Origin: Sphaerolaimus hirsutus
Lineage: Eukaryota > Nematoda > Chromadorea > Monhysterida > Sphaerolaimidae
Length of the DNA: 64,000 nucleotides
Assembly: GCA_964036195.1 (NCBI GenBank)
Contig: CAXIWS010000787.1
Coordinates: 1-64,000, forward strand
Reading direction: 5' to 3'
The notes beneath the pieces were generated by a model. The model saw only the letters and a list, made by a program, of their open reading frames with translations, did no database searches and was not told the DNA's origin. The position numbers and the translations under genes were made by a program. Below are positions 21,212 through 32,345 of the stretch, piece by piece. Position 1 is the stretch's first letter. Each line of letters begins with the position of its first letter.

Positions 21212-21318
21212 CCTCCACGCATTGTTGTTCGCACTCAATCTTCGTGTCGAATTCATTCGCCCATCTCACGCAGCCGTAATGTGGCCACGAGTTGCAGCCG
21301 CCTCGGACTTTGTTGTAT
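21212..21318 (-). CDS. Kunitz domain 2, 3' half exon
   Basis: The 107 nt encode YNKVRGG-C-NSWPHYG-C-VRWANEFDTKIE-C-EQQ-C and end at GAGG|GTGAGT in phase 1. This is a textbook Kunitz C-terminal half with spacings 7, 12 and 3. Cysteines 1 and 2 are missing here and lie in exon 21718-21784, across a 399-bp introner. The split falls inside one codon (phase 2) and the reading frame is exact across it. Confidence 0.88.
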
Positions 21319-21717
21319 CTGGTCACAGTCCCAGACCCTGTAAAAGAACCTGTAAAGTGTAAAAGACCCTGTGAAATGTCATGTGACATGTAAACGACTG
21401 TTAAGTGTCAAATGTTATGTAAAAGACCCTATAAAGTGTCATGTATCCAAATCTTATTGTATCGTATCTAAATCTTATGTTTTGTATCCAAATCTTACGC
21501 CTCAAAGTAATATTTCGATACAAAAGCATAAGATTTGCATCAATACAATAAGATTTGGATATACAGGACACGTTACAGGTCTTTTACATGACATTTGGCA
21601 CTTTTCAGGATCTTTTACATGACACGTGACATTTTGCAGGGTCTTTTACATGACACATGACATTTTTCAGGGTCTTTTACACTTAACAGTTTCTTTTACA
21701 GGGTCTGGGACTGACAC
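21319..21717 (-). mobile_element. introner: fold-back element forming an intron in Kunitz exon 2
   Basis: Minus strand: starts GTGTCAGTCCCAGACCCTG, ends CAGGGTCTGGGACTGTGACCAG. The termini AGTCCCAGACCCTGTAAAAG are inverted. The arms iterate GGTCTTTTACATGACA-type sequence, with a centre of CAAATCTTA / TAAGATTTG. GT comes from the element and the acceptor from ACCAG beside the insertion (TACAG before it). Same family and same orientation relative to the gene as 16817-17138, at a different place in a different Kunitz exon. Confidence 0.85.
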
Positions 21718-21784
21718 CTGTACAGTGATCCCGTGGATTTTTCAGTGCAGAAATGTGGTTCAGCTTTGCTGAAGCATCGAAGCC
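21718..21784 (-). CDS. Kunitz domain 2, 5' half exon
   Basis: The acceptor CCTATTCAG (phase 1) is followed by 67 nt encoding C-FSKAEPHF-C-TEKSTGSLY, the first two cysteines eight residues apart exactly as in BPTI. It ends CTGTACAG before GTGTCAG. Joined to 21212-21318 it gives a 58-codon domain with C spacing 8-17-7-12-3. P1-equivalent residue is Thr. Confidence 0.85.
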
Positions 21785-22650
21785 CTGAATAGGTGTGCAT
21801 GTTTTGTTGTATTTTTGTCCAAAATACCATGATTTTCATAAATGATCAGTGTTTATCCCCGAGTAACCCAACCCCCTTTATTAAACACACCCTTGAAATA
21901 CCCCCCTTGGGGCAGTCCCGCCCGAGTCCTGTAAAGTGTAAAGTCAAGTGTCAAATGTCAAGTGAAATGTCGATCAAAACAAAACAAATGTCGATCAACA
22001 ATTACTTGAATTGACATTTTACATGACATTTGACACGTCACTTGACAGAACACTTTACATTGTGTAGAATTGCCCCCGGTGTCCTTGGAGCTGGGGAAGA
22101 CTCCCCTCCCATGAAATTCTCCCCTGTGAAATTGCATCGAGCAAGCAAATGATGAAAACTATGTTGTGGATTGTAAATAAATCATAAAAAGTAACAGAAC
22201 ACAACACGAAAAAACTAGCGAAACTTATTTTAAATGTTTATATTTTTATTATAATGAGTAAGTCAATGCTATAAACAAAAAATGATCCCGTGCAGTTACA
22301 ACAGTTTTGAAGAAATAATTCCCCTTAAATCAACCACCCTTCATAGGCGGCATAAGTGCTTGGGCGCTTGTGATGAATGTCACAAGCGGAATTTTGGTTG
22401 TCACAACTCACAAGCAGGAATTTTGGTGTCACGATGTGACATTCACACGCGGAGCAAATATTTGAGTGATTTTTCTCAAATTTTCGCTCAAAATTTATCA
22501 TTCTTGTTCCATTTTGTCAATTCTCACCTCAAAAATCACTATTTTGGGATTTACACATAGTGATATACTTATTTTTAGCTATATTGTACCTAAATACCTT
22601 TGTAACCTTTTCATTACTCCTGACATAAAAATCTATGTAAATTTATATAA
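21785..22650. other. intron of the DEG/ENaC gene with an introner-family copy
   Basis: At about 21908-22080, GGGGCAGTCCCGCCC ... AGAATTGCCCCCGGTG frames AAGTGTCAAATGTCAAGTG arms, another member of the introner family, inside degraded P-like sequence. Nothing else recognisable to 22650. Confidence 0.45.
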
Positions 22651-23087
22651 TGTATTTCTTCTAATAGAACGGCATACCTCCAATAGAACGGCACCTAAAA
22701 TAGAACGACAGGTTTTGGCTAGTTTTTGCGCTCACGAAAACAATAGATCGGCACCCTCCAATTGAATGTCACCTCCAATAGAACGGCAGGTAGAAATTAC
22801 GTTTGAAGAGTGCCAAAACAGAAAACATCTGAGAACTGGATGGCGGGAACATCCAGACTCCAGAGTGTTCAGAACTATGATTAATGCGTTGTTTTCACAT
22901 TTGGTTTTGTTTGAATTGATACTCTGATATTAAAATGTCCCTCATGTCTCACTAAAATACTATGTTGCAATGAAAATTGTGTGAAAAAAGTTAGATGAAA
23001 ACAATAGAATGGCAGCCTCCAATAGAACGGCAGGTAAAAAAGGTGATGAAAAAATACAACGGCGCCGTTCTATTAGAAGAAATAAGG
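22651..23087. mobile_element. family Q element, compact copy
   Basis: TGTATTTCTTCTAATAGAACGG at the left and CCGTTCTATTAGAAGAAATAAGG at the right. It shares the GAAGAGTGCCAAAAC and GAAAATTGTGTGAAAAA blocks with the other two Q copies. The TA at 23088-23089 also serves as left flank of the next P2 element. Confidence 0.7.
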
Positions 23088-23089
23088 TA

Positions 23090-24139
23090 CCGTATTTCCT
23101 CAAATTACCCCCCGGGGGTTTATTTTTCAGAGTGAAAATTTTGAGAGAAAAACGTAAAAAATGCAACAATAACCACCATTTATAAGTTTTTACAGCCTTA
23201 TATAAGGATGTAGATGGTATAAACGATGTTCTAACGTAACACAATAAGTGTTTTGAACGGGGGTGTAGCGGCCGTAATGTAAACCCGGCCGTAATGTAGG
23301 CCCGACCGTAATGTACGCCTGGCCCGGCCGTAAAGTAGACCCGGCCGTAAAGTAGGGGGTGCTACATTACGGCCGGGTCTACTTTACGGCCGGGTTTACA
23401 TTCCGGCCGGGTCTACATTCCAGCCGAGCGGGGGGATTATCGGGCGGGACCGATGGGGGCGCGGTGCGGCAAACACAAAGGGCACATAACAATACAAATT
23501 AGGCCTAACAATGCATTGCCCTTTTTGTTTGGCTGCCAAGACTAGTGATGTAAAAGCGCCATGGCGCTGGCGCTTGGCGCCATTTTGCTGTGGCGCCATT
23601 GGCGCTTGGCGCTGGACTTTTGAAAAGTGACATGGCGCTTTTCAAAAGTCCAGCGCCAAGCGCAAAATGGCGCCAAGTGCCAAAAGCGCCATGGCGCTTT
23701 TTGCTTTGGCGCTAGCGCCAAGCGCCAGCGCTATGGCGCTTTTGCATCACTAGTCTTGGTGGCCAAACACAAAGGGCAATGCATTGTTAGGCCTAATTTG
23801 TATTGTTATGTGCCCTTTGTGTTTGCCGCACCCCGCCAGCTAATCCCCCTGCTCGGCCGGAATGTAGACCCGGCCGGAATGTAAACCCGGCCGTAAAGTA
23901 AACCCGGCAGTAAAGTAGACCCGGCCGTAATGTAGCAACCCCTACTTTACGGCCGGGTCTACTTTATGGCCGGGCCAGCCGTACATTACGGCCGGGCCTA
24001 CATTACGGCAGGGTTTACATTACGGCCGAGCATCCGCCGTTTTGAACGTCTGTTATGCATTTCCCGGACCACAAATTCATAGTGCCCATTTTGAGGGGGG
24101 TATTTCGAGGGGGGGGGGGGATATTTCGAGGAAATACGG
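23090..24139. mobile_element. family P2 element interrupted by a fold-back
   Basis: CCGTATTTCCTCAAATTACC at the left, GAGGAAATACGG at the right. The core breaks after GTTTTGAACG at 23259 and resumes with the same ten bases at 24039. Confidence 0.7.
23260..24038. mobile_element. 779-bp fold-back with 10-bp target duplication
   Basis: GTTTTGAACG is exactly duplicated at 23250-23259 and 24039-24048. The whole element is one palindrome centred near 23640. Outer arms iterate CGGCCGTAATGTAGACC, middle arms carry AACAATGCATTGCCCTTT, and inner arms iterate GGCGCCATGGCGCT. The central block TAGTGATGTAAAAGCGCC ... GGCGCTTTTGCATCACTA resembles the ends of 31015-32074, so an older hAT-like palindrome may sit at the centre. 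Non-coding. Confidence 0.8.
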
Positions 24140-24195
24140 TGATTACTTCTGCTATTGTTTCTGTGATCTGATCATCAAAATGAAAACAACATAAC

Positions 24196-24369
24196 CTGTG
24201 CCGCAGCTATTCTCACATTCAGTTCTTGTCTCAAATGAGTTCGTTCCTTTGGTTTCACAGTCTTTGGAATTCAAAATACATTCTTTCTTTTGCTTATCAT
24301 AATACCAGGATGTTTTGTGGTAACTCCCGCATGTATCATCTGGTGGTTTGGGCAAGTCACAAGCATATT
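24196..24369 (-). CDS. Kunitz domain 1 exon
   Basis: A 174-nt phase 1-1 exon (acceptor CCATTCAG, donor ACAG|GTTATG). It encodes C-DLPKPPDDT-C, 16 residues containing WYYDKQKKE, C-ILNSKD-C, 13 residues with TNSFETRTE, C-ENS-C-GTG: all six Kunitz cysteines and the conserved aromatic and N-x-F positions. Spacing C3-C4 is six instead of seven. It directly follows the DEG/ENaC exon 24808-25033, whose donor is also phase 1. P1-equivalent residue is Gly. Confidence 0.85.
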
Positions 24370-24807
24370 CTGAATGGGGATTCTATATTATTAATCATGT
24401 GGTCACTATTGTTGGTTGTATGCACAAAAGCGCTGGCGCATACATAAATGGCCTCAAAGCCTTTTTGTTTGATGCCATTTTTGTAGATATCCCATCCCAA
24501 GTCCACAATCCACAATCAAGAGATTCAAAGAACCCCAGTGCGCCCACCTGTCCGATCCATTTTGACACCATCAGTCACACCTAGCATTCCAAAAATGTTT
24601 TTTTTCTTCACAAAATATATTTTAATTATAATGTCAGTAAATCTCCAAAAAATAAAATATTAAAAAACCTCTCCGAAAAACCCCCAGAGAAAATAGGAAT
24701 AAATATCAAATTGTTTGACATTTTCTTTAATAAAAAATATAAATCTCCCAATATGTTTGGCATGCTAATCCTACCTCTAATGGTTACATATTCTAAAGTT
24801 TACTTAC

Positions 24808-25033
24808 CAGGTAAATCTTTAAGAATAAACTCATATGTCCCTCCATTATCAGTAGCTAAGCTATTACCAGCAGTATTAGTATCAGTATTATTTTTATCAA
24901 AAAAATCTGCACTGGAAAGTGTCATTTGAAAATCTGTGTAGACACATGGCACAAGACATTTGTCACTGCATTGTAATATCTGATCTCTGTGTTCTGACAG
25001 ATTCCCATAAACACACATTTTCATTTTCTCAAC
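24808..25033 (-). CDS. DEG/ENaC exon: C-x3-CLxPC segment
   Basis: Acceptor TTTGACAG (phase 0), donor CCTG|GTAAGT (phase 1), 226 nt. It encodes C-SDK-CLVPC-VYTDFQMTLSSADF, matching the DEG/ENaC pattern C-x3-C-x2-PC followed by Y and SxA at the end of the thumb/palm region. An Asn/Thr-rich linker and TYEFILKDLP follow. In ordinary family members the chain goes on through a palm strand to TM2. Here the exon instead feeds into four Kunitz modules. Confidence 0.82.
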
Positions 25034-25788
25034 CTGTCAAACAAAAAATTTTAGCGATGTTTTTCAAGTGGAACAAACTATAAATAAAAATTGTTCAGGC
25101 CAACCTTGAACTGACAACATAACTTACAATGATGTCACAGTGTGAGGGTGCAATTGCATCATGTTTAGGTTATTATCTAATTTGCTACCCTTTGTCCACA
25201 AGTTTCAACAAAAGCAAACTTGCTATGTCTAAAAAATATGTTCCATATAAATTACAAATGTGGTCTCCCTAAATTGTTGGGTGGTGTGGCTGCTGGGCAG
25301 TGGGCATCATGCCTGTCCTGTCAACTCATGTATTTCTATGATGTTAACTTTCACTGAAAGTCAGACAGTAGACACTGAGTGCAGGGATGCATCAACATCA
25401 CTACTGGGAACCACTCCTGTGCTGCACTTCACTCCTATTCACACACCCTGTCACAGCTAAATCTGTTTTGATGAAGTTGATGCATGATGGTGGCAAGTGT
25501 GGGGGTGGAAATGGACACAAAGTATGGGAAAAATATGGATGGGCAACACACTAATGTCACTTGACTCGATTACATGTCCATTGGCGTCATTGTGAGTTTA
25601 TTTTATTTTCAGTTCTACTTTGGCCATGTGGCAGTGCTTCATCAGTGCAGTGTTGCACAATTTTAGATATGGACCTAAAAATGTACATTTTGTTCAATTC
25701 TGTAATGCGCAGGGTAATTTTGCTTTTGCACATTTAACTGCTCAACTTAAGCCCTCAGCAGTTCAGCTATTTCAACAAAAACGCGCAC
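25034..25788. other. intron of the DEG/ENaC gene
   Basis: Unique-looking sequence between two DEG exons. No element ends or RNA gene seen. Confidence 0.4.
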
Positions 25789-25923
25789 CGTGCAAACTTC
25801 AGCTATTTCAGGATTCTGCAGAAATTGCTTATCTATGGGCATGAGACATTCACAGCTGTCCAAAATGGCTTTCAGTGTACAATCCTTCTCACAAAGACCA
25901 CTGTCATAAGGCCCTTTCAGCAG
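25789..25923 (-). CDS. DEG/ENaC exon: cysteine-rich thumb
   Basis: Acceptor TTACATGCAG, donor ACG|GTGCGC, both phase 0, 45 codons. It encodes YDSGLCEKDCTLKAILDSCEC followed by P and, further on, EVCT. The C-x3-C-x7-CxC-x2-P spacing is diagnostic of the DEG/ENaC thumb domain. The donor is weak in sequence but matches the phase of the next exon. Confidence 0.8.
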
Positions 25924-26242
25924 CTGCATGTAAATAATTTGTTGTTAAAATTCAGGTACATAGAAAAATTACCAGACTGCATGCTTTGCACAGAATGTCA
26001 GCATTTTTGTTGGATCGTTATGTGAAAGATTTTGTGTCAGTTGGCAGATTTTCGAAAGCATATTACAAAAATTACACAACAACAAGCTTATCTTTGAAGA
26101 AACACATATATTTTGATTAATTTATAAATCAGAACTTCATTTATCAGATATAGGTAGTCAATTCAATGCCAGATATATGTTCTGTTTTCTGTGCTCAGCC
26201 ACTACATACCTGAAGAAATATCAAACAGTCAAATTTAAGTAC

Positions 26243-26380
26243 CAGAAGTCTATCCAATGTATCCTCAGTTTCAATGCAAGCCTGTGGGTCATGTTCATCG
26301 AACAACATTTTGGGCCGATTTGTCAAAGTCATTGCATTTTCTCTCAACAGAAAAGTGACCAATCCACCTGCGAGTATTTT
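26243..26380 (-). CDS. probable DEG/ENaC upstream exon
   Basis: Acceptor CTTACATCAG and donor CTTCTG|GTACTT, phase 0-0, 46 codons. The product (LVTFLLRENAMTLTNRPKML, then HDPQACIETEDTLDRLL) has no motif I can tie to the family. It fits by strand, spacing and phase as the exon before the thumb. The exons for TM1 and the finger domain are not found. They may lie beyond the 20-kb insertion to the right or may be lost. Confidence 0.5.
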
Positions 26381-26445
26381 CTGATGTAAGCAAATTCTCA
26401 AAAAGCAACTTGATATTCCATACTTGAGATTCCCTAATTTAACTA

Positions 26446-26540
26446 CCGTATATCCTCGAATAAGGCCCCCTTGAATAACTCCCCTCAAAAGCTGTGATGA
26501 AAAAAATAACTACTCGGGCATCTTATTCGAGGATATATGG
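26446..26540. mobile_element. 95-bp family R miniature
   Basis: CCGTATATCCTCGAATAAGG and CTTATTCGAGGATATATGG nearly abut: the shortest member of the CCGTATT-type superfamily here, little more than two ends. Confidence 0.7.
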
Positions 26541-26702
26541 CATAAAGAGTTTTGCACAGTTGATTTGGCAAAGTGGGTCAGTGTTTCATTTGCAGTACCC
26601 CTCATTCACTATTCTCTAATAATTGTTAAATTGTTGAATTCTTTCTTGAACAGTATTGCATGCTCTAATGCCGCTTAACTTTAACACCTTTGTGAATTAA
26701 TT

Positions 26703-27621
26703 ATTAGGTTGTAAACTAAATAACCTTAACTTTTGAGATTTCACATTCATGCGTCCCATTTTGTTGTACATTGGCGGAAGTAAATGCTGTTCTAGTATGT
26801 TGGGGTTTGGGGTTGGGGCTATGACGAAAAAATTTGTTTCCTCAAATAATCCCCCAGTCCCGAGATAAGGGGGGTCTATAAAAAGGTGGTCGTTTTGAAT
26901 GGCCGATCTGGATGTTGGACGGATATTTGAAGCTCCATACATCAGCCATTTCTGGGCCGATTTGGGTCGATCAACGCTTAAAATGGATCAGTAAAACTTG
27001 CGGATTCCATTTTTTGTGGTCGGATTAGTGATGTAAGTTAAGCAAATCTTCTCCCATCAGAAATGCGTAAAGGATATGCATATGGAGAAGTTGCATTCCC
27101 GCCGCTTTATGCGGTTACCTTTTCCTATAGTTGGGAGGCTAAATTTCAAAGTGCTAAAACGTTTGTTTGGAAAGAGATATGAAAAATTTTTTTTTGCGTC
27201 AGATGAATTCTCTTTATCTAAAGTTTATGATAGCATGGTCAGAAACACAAATTTCAGTGTTGAAAAACCGGGTCAAATCAGCATACAAAATTCAAACATC
27301 ACTAATCCGACCACAAAAATGGAATCTGTGGGTTTTACCGATCTTTTTAAGTGTGAACTGATTCAAATCGGCCTGGAAATGGCCGATTTATGGAGCTTCA
27401 AAGTCAATGTCCAGATCGGCTATTCAAAATGACCACCTTTTTATAGACCACCATTACCTCGGGACTGGGGGATTATTCGAGGAAACAGCAAGATTTCGTC
27501 ATAGCCCCAACTCCAAACTCCAACATACTCGAACGGCATTAATATCGGCCAATGTACAACAGAATGGGACGCATGAATGTGAAATCGCAAAAAATTAAGG
27601 TTATTTAGTTTACAACCTAAT
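26703..27621. mobile_element. long palindrome F1 (ATTAGGTTGTAAACT ends)
   Basis: ATTAGGTTGTAAACTAAATA and its complement close a 919-bp fold-back. Arms carry CATTCATGCGTCCCATT, CCCAGTCCCGAGATAAGG and AAAAAGGTGGTC, shared with F2 (51088-52283). The ORFs inside are arm sequence read both ways. Confidence 0.75.
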
Positions 27622-28749
27622 ACTATGGCATGTACATGGTCCGGCTGAAAAGTCCCCGGGCAGTGCTCGCCATTCGCGCTAGGGGTAAGCTACGGTTATA
27701 AAATTTTAACACGTTAATATACCAGGTGTTTTGAGTTTTCACCCAAAATTTCACCCCTCAAGCCCCACCCACTGCGGAACTGTGGGGGTTACAATTTCGG
27801 TCATTTTGTACTGATGTACAAATGGTGCTCTAGCTCAATGCTTCTTTAAGTTGTGATCGTGAAACTTTTGCTAGTGTAAGCCACCAGTGTTGGCAATGTG
27901 CCAGCACCAACGAACATCAGCTATGATATCATAAGTCTAGTCCATATTGTCATTACTGTCACTACTCTCACTACCAAATTCATCATTCTGCCTCTCCTTC
28001 TCAAAAAGTGGTTAATACAGGATGCATTTTGCATGCACACTGCTGTTGAACACAGGTAATGTGCCCACTACAGATTAGTAATGAAACAAAGGGAAATTTT
28101 AAACACATAACTCACTTACTGCACATTTCAAAACAACATTAAAATCACTGCATTACAACATGATCTCAGATGATCACCAAAAACATCCATCACATTTCCC
28201 ACGTTTCTTGCACATCACCCTGATCTGCATATTAATTTTACCTTAATAGCAATGATGTTGATAAAAGTGTTGAATATTATCAGCAAATTGCCAACACACT
28301 GGCTTACACTAGCCAAAGTTTCGTGATCACAACCTAAGGCCGTGTTTACACGGATTTCGTGTGACGACAAAAAATTTGTCGTATGTGACGACAAATCAGC
28401 CGCGATAACTCCGACAAAAATCAGCCTCGATGCCTCCGACAAAGGAAAATTTGCGTATTTAACCTAATTTTGCACCCAAAAATTTTTTTTTAAATTTAAT
28501 AACCATATGATATTGTTGGTGCCGAATTTTTGCTTCATGTGCCACACATTGTTTGGCATTTTTGAGGGCTTCTTTGAAATAACTGGGGTGCATTGTTGTC
28601 ACAAAAAAAACACGTTCACAGCTTGTGATGACAATGTCACCATGCACATGTTTGCAGAATTGTGATTTGTCGGACTTTTTGTCGGAACGCCTCGCTAGCG
28701 AGGCCTCCGACAAACAAATTTTGATGTGCTATTTCCACTCAAAGAAGGA

Positions 28750-30883
28750 GGTGCCACCAATAGGGGATTTTAAGGTTAGCATTTTGGGGGGGGGTTCGCC
28801 AGTCAGCACGTGTTAATAACTCGGGAACCGCTTGGCGAAAAATGTTGAAATTTGGATATATTATGGTTTCAGGTCGGGGCTCTTTCAGATTTCGACGATT
28901 TTTTTCTACGACCCCCCAGACCAGAGATAGGGGGGGGGTCTATAAAAACACTGTCATTTGCGTTTTTTGGGTGTCGCTGAGAACATGCAAACTTTGAACA
29001 TCAATAGCTCAGTCATTTGTGAACCGATTTTAGTCATTAAAATGTTAAAATGATCACAAATGTTCGGAGATACATTTGTTTATATAGTGATTTAGCCCGA
29101 TTTCGAAATGCAAAATTTCCGCAAACGTTTGCTTTTTGAACATGCTATCCTATTCTCCTGATTGAGAGAAACTCAATGAAACAAAAATGAGATCGATATC
29201 TCTTTCCGGTCAAAAGTTATGGCGCTTCAAACTTTTCCCTCCCATCCACATGAATAAGCACATGCATGCAACTTCAAAACTCCATATCTCGGCCATTTCT
29301 CAGCCGATTTTCACTGATGAACACTTAAAATGATCAGAATAACATGGAGATTTCATTTTTAGGACCAGATTATCCCTATATTGCAACATATTTCCCATAC
29401 AAAAAATTAATGCGAACTCTTGAATTAAATTGTCATAATGAAAATGCATACAAATAAACTGTGGATAAAAATGATATCTACATGTCATTCTGATCATTTT
29501 AAGTGTTCATCAGTGAAAATCGGCTGAGAAATGGCCGAGATATGGAGTTTTGAAGTTGCATGCATGTGCTTATTCATGTGGATGGGAGGGAAAAGTTTGA
29601 AGCGCCATAACTTTTGATCGGAAAGAGATATCGATCTCATTTTGGTTTCATTGAGTTTCTCTCGATCAGGAGAATAGGATAGCATGTTCAAAAAGCAAAC
29701 TTTTGCAGAAATTTTGCATTTCGAAATCGGGCTAAATCGATATATAAACAAATGTGTATCTCCGATTTGACCTCAGAAATGAACTCTCCGAACATTTGTG
29801 ATCATTTTAACATTTTAATGACTAAAATCGGTTCACAAATGACCGAGCTATTGATGTTCAAAGTTTGCATGTTCTCGGCGACACCCAAAAAAACGCAAAT
29901 GACAGTGTTTTTATAGACGCCCCCCTATCTCCGGTCTGGGGGGTCGTAGAAGAAAATCGTCGAAATCTGAAAGAGCCCCGACCTGAAACCATAATATATC
30001 CAAATTTCAACATTTTTCGCCAAGCGGTTCCCGAGTTATTAACACGTGCTGACTGGCGAACCCCCCCCCCCCAAAATGCTAACCCCAAAATCCCCTATGG
30101 GTGCCAGAGTTGTACAAATACTGTTATTTTTGGAAAACGTAAACGTAAACGTAAATACCTTTTCCAAATCAAAAGTATAAATACTAAAACGTAAGGTATT
30201 TTTTAAATACCTGGGAAAACGTAAAATAAAACGTAAACGTAAAAATTTTATTAAGTGCTTCCACTGTGAGAGGACATAAAAGCCATGTTTTTACAACATT
30301 ATGGTAGTTCCTATCCTGATCTCCACCCACATTATCTGCTTTTATTTTATCTAGAGGGATGAAAAATAGTGAATTTTTGTTGAATCGTGCATTTATTGTG
30401 GTCATCACCAGACTCATTCATTGACAGTTCAGTATGCAATTTATTTTGAAGACATTTAATTGATGGGTAAAACCAGCGTGCACCAAATTAGCATTCACAA
30501 AACGATCACACAGACCGCGCAATGAACACCCACCTCAATTCAGTTCTAATATTTTCAATACCTAAATGGTATTTTTTGTGTACATATTTACAAAGGTGAG
30601 TGTTGCGGAGTGCGAACAGAAAGCATTCTGTCTAATGTCTATTCCTTTGGGACCTTTTACACATTGTTTGAAAGTGCATTTCTGAGAATAAGCTATAAAA
30701 TGTTTTCTCAAATAACGTTTTTTTACGTTTTCTCTGGTACCCGGGTATTTTGGCCAGGAAAACGTAACAAAACATAATGGTATTTTTTGAAAACGTAAAC
30801 ATAAACGTAAGTATAAATACCCGAATAACCGGGTATTTCGGGTAAACGTAAATACGTTTTTCCAACTCTGATGGGTGCCACTC
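28750..30883. mobile_element. long palindrome F3, interrupted near its right end
   Basis: GGTGCCACCAATAGGGGATTTT pairs with AAAATCCCCTATGGGTGCCACT, and the arms are complementary to a centre near 29440 (GGCGAACCCCCC, ACTCGGGAACCGCTTGG). The right end is split by 30106-30870. It shares the GAGATAGGGGGG / TCTATAAAAA block with F1 and F2. Non-coding. Confidence 0.75.
30106..30870. mobile_element. AGAGTTGT-family element with 9-bp duplication
   Basis: ATGGGTGCC is exactly duplicated at 30097-30105 and 30871-30879. The ends are AGAGTTGTACAAATACTG and CGTTTTTCCAACTCTG, and the interior iterates AAACGTAAACGTAA. It is the sister of 1374-2159, where AAGTGTAA replaces AAACGTAA. Confidence 0.82.
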
Positions 30884-31014
30884 AAAGTGTCATTTTGCCA
30901 TCTGAAAAACTGGAACTGGGGGGGGGGGGGGCAAGGAGTGCCTGAAACAATGCTTGAGGGGATGCAAAACTACATTTTTTTTGACAACCATGTCTTTTTA
31001 AAGCTGGTTATGCG

Positions 31015-32074
31015 TAGTGATGGAAAAGCGTCATGGCGCTAGCACCAAAGCAAAAAGCGCCATGGTGCTTGGCGAATTGCCTGCACACTCATTAAAAATG
31101 CTGCACTGCAATAAAAAATAAATAATTGAGGTATCGCCAAGCCAGCGCCAGGTCGCCGACAATGTAGGCATAGAAATGAGTTTCGGGTTAGAAAAAAAAA
31201 CGTTTTTTTTGTCAACTCTATATTTTTTTTAAACAATGTTTTTCAAAAACAACATTTTTTAACTCGATGTTTTTTTATTAAAAAAACAATGTTTAAAAAA
31301 ACGTTTAAAAAAAATAAAAAACGTTTTTTTTAAAGCTCCCAGATATGACCTTGTGTCAACATATATAGGTATATCAGACAGTGGCTCTGTGATGTTATAT
31401 ATAACCATATAATGGTTGTGGAGCCATGGGATAGCATTATAAGTGATGATTTGTGTCAAAAATATCCATTTTTTGTTGACATGTTCGTATATATCCTTAT
31501 AGTCAAATGTTCGTGACTTCAGGTGAAGTTTGGCACGGAATAGTGATTAAACAAGGTTATAATAGGATGTTGTTACTTTGGGAGTGAAGTTACACACTGT
31601 GGAGGTACAAAAAAATTTGCAAAATACCCAGTGCTTAGTACTAAAAATTTTGGTCCATGTTAAAAAAACACATTTCGGATGTCATGTTTAAAAAAACATA
31701 GGCAAACCCTAGTTCGGATGCCTTGGAAGCTGCTCTACTTGGCGGACCGCAAAGTATGCACTGAATCCTACCATAATTTGATTAAAAAAATCTTGTGATA
31801 AATTTCGCATTAATCATTTCATAATAAAAACTAAACATTATGATGAAAAAGTAATTCATTTTTGGGGTTTTTTCAGATGTGTGATGGTAGGTTTGCAAAT
31901 TAAGTGTGATGTCCTCCAAGTATACAATGATTAAATACAGCATCAATTTTTGCAGGATGCTTTTTGGTACAATTTAGGTATTGCTAGTGCATTTTAGGAA
32001 GTAATATAGGCACTGTGGTGGAGAAAAGCAACATGGTGCTTGGCACCAAAAGTCTGGCACTTTTTCCATCACTA
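31015..32074. mobile_element. hAT-like element, TAGTGATGGAAAA ends
   Basis: TAGTGATGGAAAAGCG and GCACTTTTTCCATCACTA are inverted. Flanks GTTATGCG and GCTATGTG agree at 6 of 8 positions, a possible eroded 8-bp duplication. Sub-ends carry GGCGCTAGC / GGTGCTTGGC. Poly-A/T tracts fill the interior. Confidence 0.6.
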
Positions 32075-32082
32075 GCTATGTG

Positions 32083-32345
32083 TAGGGTGTCAAAAAATTG
32101 TTTACTGAAAATAGAATTGAACAATAATTTTGCACTTGCCAGAAAAGGGAAAACAGAAAAAAATTGCACTTGTTGGAAAACAGAAAAATGAAAAACAGCA
32201 AACCCATCATAATTTGCCTGGAAACCGAGAAAATTGCAAAAATAAATTGCCAGGAATGGAAAAAATTGCAGCAATTTTGCAAATGAAAAAAAAATTGTTG
32301 AAATTTCACCTGAAATGTGAAAAAAATTGCAGAGACCCTGCATAA
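32083..32345. mobile_element. hAT-like GGGTGTCA element fragment
   Basis: Starts TAGGGTGTCAAAAAATTG, as at 8714, and continues with degraded GGAAAACAGAAAAA repeats. The right end is not identified. Confidence 0.5.

Noticed and set aside
28215-30194. Small ORFs on both strands around 28.2-30.2 kb
   Set aside because: They fall in fold-back arms of M and F3 and in T termini. No domain or splice pattern supports them.
28731-30889. CCACTCAAAG at both sides of F3 as its target duplication
   Set aside because: The ten bases occur near both ends (28737 and 30878) but at different distances from the inverted termini, and one copy overlaps the right terminus. The duplication cannot be assigned with confidence.
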